Assembly: GCF_937920985.1 (NCBI RefSeq)
Contig: NZ_CALDXR010000048.1
Span: 1 to 34,915, forward strand
Direction: 5' to 3'
DNA from: an uncultured Phascolarctobacterium sp.
Lineage (GTDB): Bacteria > Bacillota > Negativicutes > Acidaminococcales > Acidaminococcaceae
DNA: 34,915 nt
Below the pieces are notes generated by a model. It did no database searches and had not been told where the DNA came from. It worked only from the letters and a program-made list of their open reading frames with translations. Below, one piece after another: positions 1 to 6,439 of this stretch. Position 1 is the stretch's first letter. Each line of letters opens with the position of its first letter. Made by a program: the position numbers and the translations under genes.

Positions 1-1072
1 CAGGTTTAGTCAATGGCGATAACGGTCTGGTAATCAATGCTAACAAAGATGGCGCGATTACGGAAGGCAGCGTAAGCGACGTTAAGAAGACCAATAATGT
101 AGGCAGCTACGAATGGAATGGTACTGCCAGCGGTGTAGATAACCTGAATACAAACTACGATGTGCAGATTAACGCAGGCAAGTCCGACGTAACGAAGGCC
201 AACCTCGTAGTAAATCTGAACGACATCACCCGCGTTTACGGTAATCTTGATGCTAAGGACTACAGCAAAGCATATACCTTTGGTGCAAATGCAGGCTTAG
301 TCAATGGCGATAGCGGTCTGGTAATCAACGCTGACAAAGATGGCGCAATTACCGGCGGTACTCTCACCAACGTAGAGAAGACCAACAACGTAGGTAACTA
401 CGAATGGAATGGTACTGCCAGCGGTGTAGATAACCTGAACACTAACTACGATGTAACAGTTAACGCAGGTAAGTCTGACGTAACAAAGGCTAACCTCGTA
501 GTAAATCTGAACGATATTACCCGCGTTTACGGTAATCTTGATGCTAAGGACTACAGCAAAGCATTTACCTTTGGTGCAAATGCAGGCTTAGTCAATGGTG
601 ATAGCGGTCTGGTAATCAACGCTGACAAAGATGGTGCAATTGCCGGCGGTACTCTCACCAACGTAGAGAAGACCAACAACGTAGGCAGCTACGAGTGGAA
701 TGGTACTGCCAGCGGTGTAGATAACCTGAACACTAACTACGATGTAACAGTTAACGCAGGCAAGTCCGACGTAACGAAGGCTAACCTCGTAGTAAATCTG
801 AACGATATCACCCGCGTTTACGGTAATCTTGATGCTAAGGACTACAGCAAAGCATATACCTTTGGTAACAATGCAGGCTTAGTCAATGGCGATAACGGTC
901 TGGTAATCAATGCTAACAAAGATGGCGCAATTACGGAAGGCAGCGTAAGTGACGTTAAGAAAACCAACAACGTAGGCAGCTACGAATGGAATGGTACTGC
1001 CAGCGGTGTAGAGAACCTGAACACTAACTACGATGTAACAGTTAACGCAGGCAAGTCTGACGTAACGAAGGC
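1..1072 (+). repeat. Tandem 291-bp coding repeats (97 aa), about 3.7 copies
   Basis: The same anchor sequence (caggyttagtcaatggygat) recurs at 1, 292, 583 and 874, giving an exact 291-bp period. Units are nearly identical at the DNA level. Units 1 and 4 share one version of a central block (NANKDGAITEGSVSDVKK). Units 2 and 3 share another (NADKDGAI.GGTLTNVEK). The array ends near 1072, where the divergent final domain begins. Confidence 0.95.
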
Positions 1073-1460
1073 TAAGCTGACCTTTGTAGTAGATGACAAA
1101 ACCATTACCCAAGGCGTACCGGCAAAATACACCGGCAAAGCCAACGGCCTGACCAATGGCGACACCTTGGCTGGTATCGGCGTAGGCGGTTATGAACTGG
1201 ACAGCTCGGTAAATCCGTTAATCGTTGGCGTTTACGAAGACAAAATCGGCGTCCTGATTAATGGCAGCTTGCATCTGACAGGTGGCGACGGCCTGCTCAA
1301 AAACTACAAAGTGGAAATTGACCCGGGTACCCTGACCGTTTTGGCAAGCTTTAATCCGGCAGACGATTACTGGTTCGGCACTGCTCCCTGGGATAAGGAA
1401 CGCAACCTGCGTGAGCGCAAGGCTGAATTCCATTATGTAGCTGGCGGTATGAGCCTCTAA
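1..1460 (+). CDS. Giant MBG-repeat surface adhesin, C-terminal part (5' end outside window)
   Basis: The reading frame is open from base 3 and enters from upstream, so only the C-terminal 485 or so residues are visible. It is made of 97-residue beta-rich repeats containing RVYGNLDAKDYSKAYTFG, GLVNGD, TNNVGSYEWNG and NLNTNYDVTVNAGKSDV. This is the layout of MBG-type domains found in filamentous-haemagglutinin-like and other secreted adhesins: a YG motif, GLVNGD, G.Y and N.NY. The last repeat (about 1072-1350) is divergent and ends in a typical NYKV...GTLTV closing strand. A short charged tail follows, with ERNLRERKAEFHYVAGGMSL just before the stop. There is no SLH, LPXTG or YadA anchor at this end, so secretion probably depends on the unseen N terminus, for example two-partner secretion. 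Function as an adhesin or filamentous surface protein is inferred from the repeat class. Confidence in the frame is very high and in the family good. Confidence 0.85.
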   Translation, partial: GLVNGDNGLVINANKDGAITEGSVSDVKKTNNVGSYEWNGTASGVDNLNTNYDVQINAGKSDVTKANLVVNLNDITRVYGNLDAKDYSKAYTFGANAGLVNGDSGLVINADKDGAITGGTLTNVEKTNNVGNYEWNGTASGVDNLNTNYDVTVNAGKSDVTKANLVVNLNDITRVYGNLDAKDYSKAFTFGANAGLVNGDSGLVINADKDGAIAGGTLTNVEKTNNVGSYEWNGTASGVDNLNTNYDVTVNAGKSDVTKANLVVNLNDITRVYGNLDAKDYSKAYTFGNNAGLVNGDNGLVINANKDGAITEGSVSDVKKTNNVGSYEWNGTASGVENLNTNYDVTVNAGKSDVTKAKLTFVVDDKTITQGVPAKYTGKANGLTNGDTLAGIGVGGYELDSSVNPLIVGVYEDKIGVLINGSLHLTGGDGLLKNYKVEIDPGTLTVLASFNPADDYWFGTAPWDKERNLRERKAEFHYVAGGMSL

Positions 1461-1533
1461 GTAAAATTAAATATTGACGGTTAAAGCACTTTTATGGATT
1501 GTACAATCCTGATAGAAGCGCAGCTAAAGCAAA

Positions 1534-1584
1534 ACCCCGGCATTTGCCGCATCGTAAACGATGCGTCTGTGCCGGGGCTTTTGT
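1534..1584 (+). terminator. Rho-independent terminator after the MBG adhesin
   Basis: The outer stem CCCCGGCA (1535-1542) pairs with TGCCGGGG (1570-1577). A nested stem GCATCGT (1549-1555) pairs with ACGATGC (1558-1564). The downstream strand runs into cttttgt. Confidence 0.85.
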
Positions 1585-1687
1585 CAGGACGTTTTGCTGC
1601 AGCATTACCTGAAGTAAAGTAAAGCTTAATGTAAGCACTCTTTTTTTGCAAGTTAACTAGAAAAACACAGCTTTTTTCAAAAAAATG

Positions 1688-1696
1688 TGCTACAAT
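1688..1696 (+). promoter_or_regulatory. Extended -10 promoter of ireB
   Basis: TGCTACAAT gives a consensus TGn extension followed by a TACAAT -10 hexamer, 31 bases before the ATG at 1728. No good -35 box lies 17 bp upstream; that region is A/T-rich. This matches an extended -10 promoter. Confidence 0.6.
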
Positions 1697-1727
1697 ATAT
1701 TTACGAAAAACGAAGGGAGTGTTTCGT

Positions 1728-1988
1728 ATGTCTGAAGTATCTCAAGAAACTATGATGTTCAAACGTGAGCCGGAAAAGCTGAACGTTGCCGAAACTATAA
1801 AAGAAGTATATGCTGCCCTGGAAAAGAAGGGCTATAACCCTGTGGACCAATTAGCAGGCTACCTGCTGAGCGGTGACCCCACTTATATCACCAGCTTTGA
1901 GGACGCACGCACCAAGCTGCGCCGTCACGAGCGCTATGAGCTGATTGAAGAGCTGGTAAAGAATTATCTGCAGCAGATTAACAAGTAA
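1728..1988 (+). CDS. ireB: IreB family regulatory phosphoprotein (UPF0297)
   Basis: This 86-residue protein begins MSEVSQETMMFKREPE and continues with NVAETIKEVYAALEKKGYNPVDQLAGYLLSGDPTYITS, the hallmark of the UPF0297/YrzL/IreB family. In enterococci IreB is a small dimeric substrate of the Ser/Thr kinase IreK and tunes cephalosporin tolerance through threonines near its N terminus. A threonine (T8) is present here, but its phosphorylation is only an inference. An upstream GTG at 1719 is rejected because the Shine-Dalgarno GAAGGGAG (1712-1719) is placed correctly for the ATG at 1728. The gene is followed after 17 bp by ruvX, the same order as Bacillus subtilis yrzL-yrrK. alaS, which often precedes it, is replaced here by the adhesin. 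Confidence 0.93.
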   Translation: MSEVSQETMMFKREPEKLNVAETIKEVYAALEKKGYNPVDQLAGYLLSGDPTYITSFEDARTKLRRHERYELIEELVKNYLQQINK

Positions 1989-2005
1989 AAGGAGAACGTA
2001 ACTTA

Positions 2006-2428
2006 ATGCGTAAAATGTCCCTTGATGTAGGAACAAGAACTATCGGTATCGCTGTGAGCGATTTGCTGGGTATGATTGCCAACGGCGTGGAAACCATCCA
2101 CCGTACTACGGAAGAACGCGACTACGCCCGCATTGCCGAGCTGATTGCCGAGCATGAGGTTGATACCTTGGTTGTAGGCTATCCTAAAAACATGAACGGC
2201 ACTATCGGCGAACGCGCGCAGGCCTGTGAAGCAATGGCCGAAAAGCTTCGCACCATGTTCCCGAAGGTGCAGGTTGTGCTGTGGGATGAACGCCTGAGCA
2301 CAGTGGCTGCCGAAAAGGTGCTGGTTGATGCGGACTTGCGCCGTAAAAAGCGTAAGAAGGTTATTGATATGATGGCGGCAGTTGTTATTCTGCAAAATTA
2401 TCTGGACAGCAAGAGCTTTAAAATTTGA
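2006..2428 (+). CDS. ruvX: Putative pre-16S rRNA nuclease / Holliday junction resolvase-like RuvX (YqgF)
   Basis: This 140-residue RNase H-fold protein has the YqgF motif LDVGTRTIGIAVSD near the N terminus with the first catalytic Asp. VVGYPKNMNGTIGERA lies in the middle, and WDERLSTVAAEKVL comes before a basic C terminus (RRKKRKKVID). The family matures the 5' end of 16S rRNA in E. coli and was earlier proposed as a Holliday junction resolvase. The cytoplasmic, single-domain length is normal. The Shine-Dalgarno AAAGGAG (1988-1994) precedes the ATG by about 11 nt. The gene is co-transcribed with ireB, 17 bp upstream. Its TGA stop lies inside the -35 box of the next promoter. Confidence 0.95.
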   Translation: MRKMSLDVGTRTIGIAVSDLLGMIANGVETIHRTTEERDYARIAELIAEHEVDTLVVGYPKNMNGTIGERAQACEAMAEKLRTMFPKVQVVLWDERLSTVAAEKVLVDADLRRKKRKKVIDMMAAVVILQNYLDSKSFKI

Positions 2429-2453
2429 CAGATAGCGTTACCTATTATACAAT
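2425..2453 (+). promoter_or_regulatory. Sigma-A promoter for DUF1292 gene
   Basis: TTGACA (2425-2430), a 17-bp spacer and TACAAT (2448-2453) form a near-perfect vegetative promoter. The -35 hexamer contains the ruvX TGA stop (2426-2428), so the downstream gene has its own promoter inside the operon. Confidence 0.85.
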
Positions 2454-2511
2454 ATGTTTAGATTAAAATTGAGCTTTTCATTTATTGAGCTATGACGAAA
2501 GAGGTGCCTTT

Positions 2512-2859
2512 ATGGAAAAAGACATTAGAGATGAAGAATTAGCAGCTATGCAGGCTGAAGGTGAAGAAGAAGTTATCTGCGTTGTTCTGACTGACGAGCA
2601 AGGCAACGAGCATGAGTTCTATCAGGATATGGTTATCACTGTTGATGACAAACAATTCGCAGTACTGGTTCCGATGGAAGACTGCTGCTGCGAGGATGAC
2701 GACTGCGATTGCCACGAGCATGACGAAGAAGAAGATACCTGCGTTATCGCACGCATGGACTTTGACGAAAACGGCGAAGCTGTTTACACCGCTCCGACTG
2801 ACGAAGAATACGAAGCAGTTGCTGCTAAGTATGACGAAATGTTTGAGGACGAGGAGTAA
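2512..2859 (+). CDS. DUF1292 domain-containing protein (YrzB-like) with Cys/His cluster
   Basis: This 115-residue, very acidic protein has the DUF1292 pattern: LTDEQGNEHEFYQDMVITVDD, then FAVLVPME, VIARMDFDENGE and a closing DEEYEAVAAKYDE. DUF1292 proteins sit beside ruvX and mltG across Firmicutes and have no established biochemical role. Unusually, the middle contains seven metal-ligand-type residues within 20 positions: C58-C60, C65, C67, H68, H70 and C77. This looks like an inserted metal-binding loop. The start at ATG 2512 is chosen because GAAAGAGGTG (2497-2506) is a well-spaced ribosome binding site. The in-frame TTG at 2485 lies upstream of it. The gene has its own promoter and terminator. 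Confidence 0.88.
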   Translation: MEKDIRDEELAAMQAEGEEEVICVVLTDEQGNEHEFYQDMVITVDDKQFAVLVPMEDCCCEDDDCDCHEHDEEEDTCVIARMDFDENGEAVYTAPTDEEYEAVAAKYDEMFEDEE

Positions 2860-2876
2860 TTCACAGTCAATAATTT

Positions 2877-2902
2877 TACCGGACTTCGGTCCGGTATTTT
2901 TA
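2877..2902 (+). terminator. UUCG-tetraloop terminator after DUF1292 gene
   Basis: ACCGGAC (2878-2884), loop TTCG (2885-2888) and GTCCGGT (2889-2895) are followed by atttttat. This is a compact, very stable intrinsic terminator. Confidence 0.9.
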
Positions 2903-2924
2903 TGCGATGTGACGATGTTTTCTG

Positions 2925-3968
2925 ATGGATATAGAAAAGCTGAAAAAGCTGGTACGCGACAATCCGGTGCAGGCTGCAGCAGGTGCTTTGGCGGTGCTGC
3001 TGGTTGCCGGCGTGGTAGCATTTACGATTTATCTTAACGGACAGGGCAATAATAAGGGCTTTGCCGTAGAAGGCTCACGTCTTATTGTTGTCAAGGACGG
3101 CATGACTACGGCGGATATCGCCGAGCTGCTGCATGAAAAGAAGCTGGTAAAAAATCCCGCTGCCTTTAAAATGGAGGCGCGCTGGAAGGGACTAGCAACT
3201 AAGCTGCAGGCAGGTGCCTACCAGATTGACGGTGGCATGAGCAATCAGCAGATTGTTGATGTTATGGTTAAGGGACGCATCAAGCAGGTGCGCTTTACCG
3301 TACCGGAAGGCTATAGCGTGGTGAAAACTGCGAAGAAGCTGGAGGCCGAAGGGCTTGGCAGTGCTGACAAGTTCATGGCGGCGGCGAAGGATTATGCGCC
3401 TTATCCGTATATGCAGACCGATGACAGCAATGTGCTGTTTAAGGCAGAGGGCTTTATCTACCCGGCAACCTATGATTTCCCGGTGGGAATCAGCGAGCAG
3501 GAAATGCTCAAAATGATGGTTGCACAGTTTGATAAGGAAATGCAGAGCAGCGGCATTGCCAAAACTGTGGCAGAACGTAATCTGCCACTGCGTGATGTAG
3601 TAAATATGGCTGCAATGGTGGAGCTGGAGGCAGTTTTTGCCGAGGAGCAGCCGAAAATCGCCGGCGTTTTCCTCAAGCGTGTGGCTATCGGCATGCCGAT
3701 TCAGTCGGATACGACGATTCAGTATCTTTTGGGAACGCAGAAGGAAGTAGTTACCTTTGCCGACACCAAAATCCAAAGTCCGTATAATACTTACCAAAAT
3801 CCCGGTTTGCCTCCGGGACCGATTGGCAGTCCGGGACTGACCGCAATTAAGGCGGTGCTGCAGCCGGAGCAGACAGATTATCTGTACTTTGTTGCGGAAA
3901 AGGACGGACACCATCGCTTTACCAAAACCTATGCCGAGCATCTGAAGGCGATTGAGGAAATAGGTTAA
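2925..3968 (+). CDS. mltG: Endolytic transglycosylase MltG
   Basis: MltG is a membrane-anchored lytic transglycosylase that cuts nascent peptidoglycan strands and helps set glycan length. The 347-residue protein has a short cytoplasmic N terminus and one transmembrane helix at about residues 18-37 (AGALAVLLVAGVVAFTIYL). A LysM-like region with GMTTADIAELLHEKKLV follows, then VRFTVPEGYSV, EGFIYPATYDFP and the YceG catalytic segment AAMVELEAVFAEEQPKIAGV. The catalytic Glu is expected at E233 (M-V-E). Further conserved motifs are IGMPIQSDTTIQYLLG and PYNTYQNPGLPPGPIGSPG. The ATG at 2925 lacks a strong Shine-Dalgarno, but it is the only start that gives a sensible N terminus before the helix. It sits directly after the DUF1292 terminator, and the synteny matches B. 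subtilis yrrL. Confidence 0.96.
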   Translation: MDIEKLKKLVRDNPVQAAAGALAVLLVAGVVAFTIYLNGQGNNKGFAVEGSRLIVVKDGMTTADIAELLHEKKLVKNPAAFKMEARWKGLATKLQAGAYQIDGGMSNQQIVDVMVKGRIKQVRFTVPEGYSVVKTAKKLEAEGLGSADKFMAAAKDYAPYPYMQTDDSNVLFKAEGFIYPATYDFPVGISEQEMLKMMVAQFDKEMQSSGIAKTVAERNLPLRDVVNMAAMVELEAVFAEEQPKIAGVFLKRVAIGMPIQSDTTIQYLLGTQKEVVTFADTKIQSPYNTYQNPGLPPGPIGSPGLTAIKAVLQPEQTDYLYFVAEKDGHHRFTKTYAEHLKAIEEIG

Positions 3969-4035
3969 CAACAGGTTATTACATATTTTTGCGCTGTCAG
4001 TGTGGCGGAGCAGAGAAGTGTTTTAAGGAGATTTA

Positions 4036-5283
4036 ATGAGCAGAAACTTAGTTAAACCCGAATTACTGGCTCCTGCCGGTAATATGGAAAAAGGAAAAAT
4101 GGCCCTGCTGTATGGTGCTGATGCTATTTATCTGGGCGGCAAGCTGTTCGGTCTGCGTGCCTTTGCCAACAATTTCTCTTTAGAGGAAATTGCGGAGATG
4201 GCAGAGTATGCGCACAGCCTCGGCAAAAAGGTTTATGTAACGGTAAATATTTTTGCACATAACGAGGATATCGACAGACTGCCGGATTATCTGCGCGGTC
4301 TGCAGCAGGCCAAGGTTGACGCACTGCTGATCAGTGATTTGGGCGTATGGAGCACTGCCCGCCGGGTTGTGCCTGATATGCCGCTGCACGTGAGCACGCA
4401 GGCTAATACCACCAACTATGCCACGGTGCAGGCGTGGGAGCAGCTGGGCGCTGAACGCGTGGTGCTGGCACGCGAGCTGTCCTTGGCAGAAATCAGCAAA
4501 ATCAGTGAAAAAACTTCGGTAGAGCTGGAAACCTTCGTGCATGGCGCGATGTGCATTTCCTACAGCGGACGCTGCCTTTTGAGCGCCTATCTGACTGGGC
4601 GCGACGGCAACCGCGGTGCCTGCACTCAGGCCTGCCGTTGGGAATATAATATGTATAAGCTGGGTGAGCAAAAGCGCCCAGGTGAATACTTCGACCTCGA
4701 AGAGGACGAGCGCGGTACCTATGTGATGAACTCCAAGGACCTGTGCCTGATTGAATATCTGCCGGAGCTGATGCGCGCCGGTGTGTGCAGCCTGAAGATT
4801 GAAGGCCGCATGAAGAGCGTGCATTATGTGGCAACGGTAGTCAGCGTTTACCGCAAGGCTATCGACCAATGCTGGGCAGACATGGAGCATTACAGCGTGC
4901 CGGAGGCGTGGATTACCGAGCTGAACAAGGTTTCCCACCGCCAGTACACCACAGGCTTTGCTGTGGCCAAGCCTGACAGAAATGCGCAGGTTTACACCAG
5001 CTCGAAGTATGAGCAGACACATGATTTTGCCGGTATCGTTATAGGCTACGATGCCGAGAAAAAGCGCGCTTATTTTGAGCAGCGCAATAATGTAAAGGCA
5101 GGCGAGCCGCTGGAGCTTTTGATGCCTGACGGCAACACGATGCCCTTTGTTTTGACAGAAATGCTGGATGAAGCAGGTACGCCGATTGACTGCGCACCGC
5201 ATGCACAGCAGAAATTTTCCGCAGCCAGCGATAAGCCGTTGCTGCAATTCAGCTTATTACGCAGAAAGGTTGTAAAAGAATGA
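4036..5283 (+). CDS. U32 family peptidase-like protein, probable tRNA U34 hydroxylase TrhP
   Basis: This 415-residue protein opens with KPELLAPAGNMEKGKMALLYGADAIYLGG, the diagnostic start of U32 proteins. The family signature ETFVHGAMCISYSGRCLLS follows, then GNRGACTQACRWEY. Four cysteines in C173-x6-C180-x15-C196-x3-C200 spacing fit the iron-sulfur cluster of U32 RNA hydroxylases. YegQ/TrhP and B. subtilis YrrN-YrrO hydroxylate U34 of tRNA using prephenate-derived chemistry, so tRNA hydroxylation is a better guess than proteolysis. The substrate cannot be proved from sequence. The ribosome site AAGGAG lies at 4026-4031. The next gene overlaps by ATGA. The methyltransferase gene (trmR/yrrM) that sits nearby in Bacillus is absent here. 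Confidence 0.92.
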   Translation: MSRNLVKPELLAPAGNMEKGKMALLYGADAIYLGGKLFGLRAFANNFSLEEIAEMAEYAHSLGKKVYVTVNIFAHNEDIDRLPDYLRGLQQAKVDALLISDLGVWSTARRVVPDMPLHVSTQANTTNYATVQAWEQLGAERVVLARELSLAEISKISEKTSVELETFVHGAMCISYSGRCLLSAYLTGRDGNRGACTQACRWEYNMYKLGEQKRPGEYFDLEEDERGTYVMNSKDLCLIEYLPELMRAGVCSLKIEGRMKSVHYVATVVSVYRKAIDQCWADMEHYSVPEAWITELNKVSHRQYTTGFAVAKPDRNAQVYTSSKYEQTHDFAGIVIGYDAEKKRAYFEQRNNVKAGEPLELLMPDGNTMPFVLTEMLDEAGTPIDCAPHAQQKFSAASDKPLLQFSLLRRKVVKE

Positions 5284-5543
5284 GTGACAATGACCCCGGA
5301 CCCCACAGTATGATCTACGCGCAGGTTGAGCCTGAGCGTATTGCAGATGTTAACTGGATTATGGAAGGCTATGAGCATCTGGCCATGGTGAGCACCGTAG
5401 ACGGCACCAGCGGACTGATTAAGTTTTATGCTACGCCGGATACGTATTTTGATACATTGGATATTATTGAGAATATGCCGTTTAAGGTAGATGTAATCGA
5501 TAATATGGAAAACGGAGTGTATCACAGACTTTGGCAGATTTAA
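5280..5543 (+). CDS. DUF4911 domain-containing protein
   Basis: This 87-residue cytoplasmic protein is translationally coupled to the U32 gene by a 4-nt ATGA overlap. The sequence has a ferredoxin-like alternation: IYAQVEPERIADVNWIMEGYE, then LAMVSTVDGTSGLIKFYAT, then FDTLDIIENMPFKVDVID. It resembles the DUF4911 family, whose members are usually encoded next to U32 proteins. The function is unknown. An accessory role in tRNA modification is only suggested by the coupling. Tandem terminators follow immediately. Confidence 0.72.
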   Translation: MSDNDPGPHSMIYAQVEPERIADVNWIMEGYEHLAMVSTVDGTSGLIKFYATPDTYFDTLDIIENMPFKVDVIDNMENGVYHRLWQI

Positions 5544-5552
5544 ACTGCAGGG

Positions 5553-5586
5553 AAAGGACTGCCGCAGGCAGCTTTCGTTTTTTCTA
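5553..5586 (+). terminator. First of two tandem terminators after DUF4911
   Basis: CTGCC (5559-5563), loop gca and GGCAG (5567-5571) are flanked by AAAG/CTTT. The hairpin is followed by cgttttttc. Confidence 0.6.
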
Positions 5587-5609
5587 CAATCGCATATCGT
5601 AAATAGTAC

Positions 5610-5640
5610 AAGGCTGAGAGCTTGCTCTCAGCCTTTTTTG
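5610..5640 (+). terminator. Second, strong terminator after DUF4911
   Basis: AAGGCTGAGAG (5610-5620) and CTCTCAGCCTT (5625-5635) form a perfect 11-bp stem around a cttg loop, followed by a T run. Confidence 0.93.
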
Positions 5641-5662
5641 CATGCTTCGCAACTAATTTACG

Positions 5663-5693
5663 CCTGTTAAATTTTTTACCTAAATTTAACAGG
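5663..5693. promoter_or_regulatory. 12-bp perfect inverted repeat upstream of response regulator gene
   Basis: CCTGTTAAATTT (5663-5674) and AAATTTAACAGG (5682-5693) are separated by 7 bp. They lie about 21 bp upstream of a TATAAT -10 element (5714-5719) that has no recognisable -35. No T run follows on either strand, so an operator or activator site is more likely than a terminator. Each half contains TTAACA or its complement, which resembles a PhoP-box half-site. Autoregulation by the adjacent regulator is an inference. Confidence 0.5.
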
Positions 5694-5752
5694 AAAAAAT
5701 TCGGCTTTGCGTATATAATAATGCATAAGAGTATTGATTGGTGGTGTTTTGC

Positions 5753-6439
5753 ATGATTTTCTGCGTGGAGGATGAACAAAATATTTGCGAGCTGGAGGTT
5801 TACACTCTGCAGTCCGTAGGCATGGAGGCACAGGGCTGCGGCAGCGGCCGAGAGCTTTTCGTCTTGCTGGAAAAGCAGGTGCCTGAGCTGATTGTTTTAG
5901 ATATTATGCTGCCGGATGAGGATGGCGTGAGCATATTAAGACGTTTGCGCGCTGATAAGCGCTATGCGAATATCCCTGTGATTATGGCTACGGCCAAGGG
6001 CTCGGAGTTCGATAAGGTCAAAGGACTGGACAGCGGTGCCGATGACTATATCGCCAAGCCCTTCGGTATGCTGGAGATGGTGGCGCGCATCAAGGCTGTG
6101 CTGCGCCGCTGCGCAGCACCATGCCCCGGTGAGGATGAGAAAGAAATCATCCGCATCGGTCGGCTGGAGGTCAACCAAATGGAGCATAAGGTGAGCGTAG
6201 GCGGCAGTGAGGTTGTACTGACGCTGAAGGAATACGAGCTGCTGCGTAAGTTTTTGCAGCATCCGGGCATTGTTTTTTCACGTGATAAGCTGCTTAATGA
6301 TATCTGGGGCTATGAATTCAGCGGTGAAACACGTACCGTTGATGTACATATCCGTACTCTGCGCCAAAAGCTGGGCGATGCAGGCGAGCTGATTGAAACT
6401 ATCCGTGGCGTTGGCTACAGAATGGCGGCCGTAAAATGA
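5753..6439 (+). CDS. OmpR/PhoB-family response regulator
   Basis: This 228-residue regulator has an N-terminal receiver domain. The acidic pair is E6/D7, the phospho-acceptor is D50 in LIVLDIMLPDEDG, T80 lies in IMATAKG and K102 in YIAKPF. A winged-helix DNA-binding domain follows, with VVLTLKEYELLRKFLQHPG, SRDKLLNDIWGYEFSGETRT and VDVHIRTLRQKLGD. The start is set at ATG 5753: a GGTGG ribosome site (5740-5744) precedes it, and the receiver begins at once (MIFCVEDE). An in-frame TTG at 5738 is rejected. The gene overlaps the kinase gene by ATGA, giving a co-translated two-component pair. The PhoP/PhoB subgroup is likely from the kinase architecture, but the target genes are unknown. Confidence 0.93.
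   Translation: MIFCVEDEQNICELEVYTLQSVGMEAQGCGSGRELFVLLEKQVPELIVLDIMLPDEDGVSILRRLRADKRYANIPVIMATAKGSEFDKVKGLDSGADDYIAKPFGMLEMVARIKAVLRRCAAPCPGEDEKEIIRIGRLEVNQMEHKVSVGGSEVVLTLKEYELLRKFLQHPGIVFSRDKLLNDIWGYEFSGETRTVDVHIRTLRQKLGDAGELIETIRGVGYRMAAVK

Noticed and set aside
1..1072. CRISPR array
   Set aside because: The repeats are 291 bp, contiguous and coding, with no short repeat-spacer alternation.
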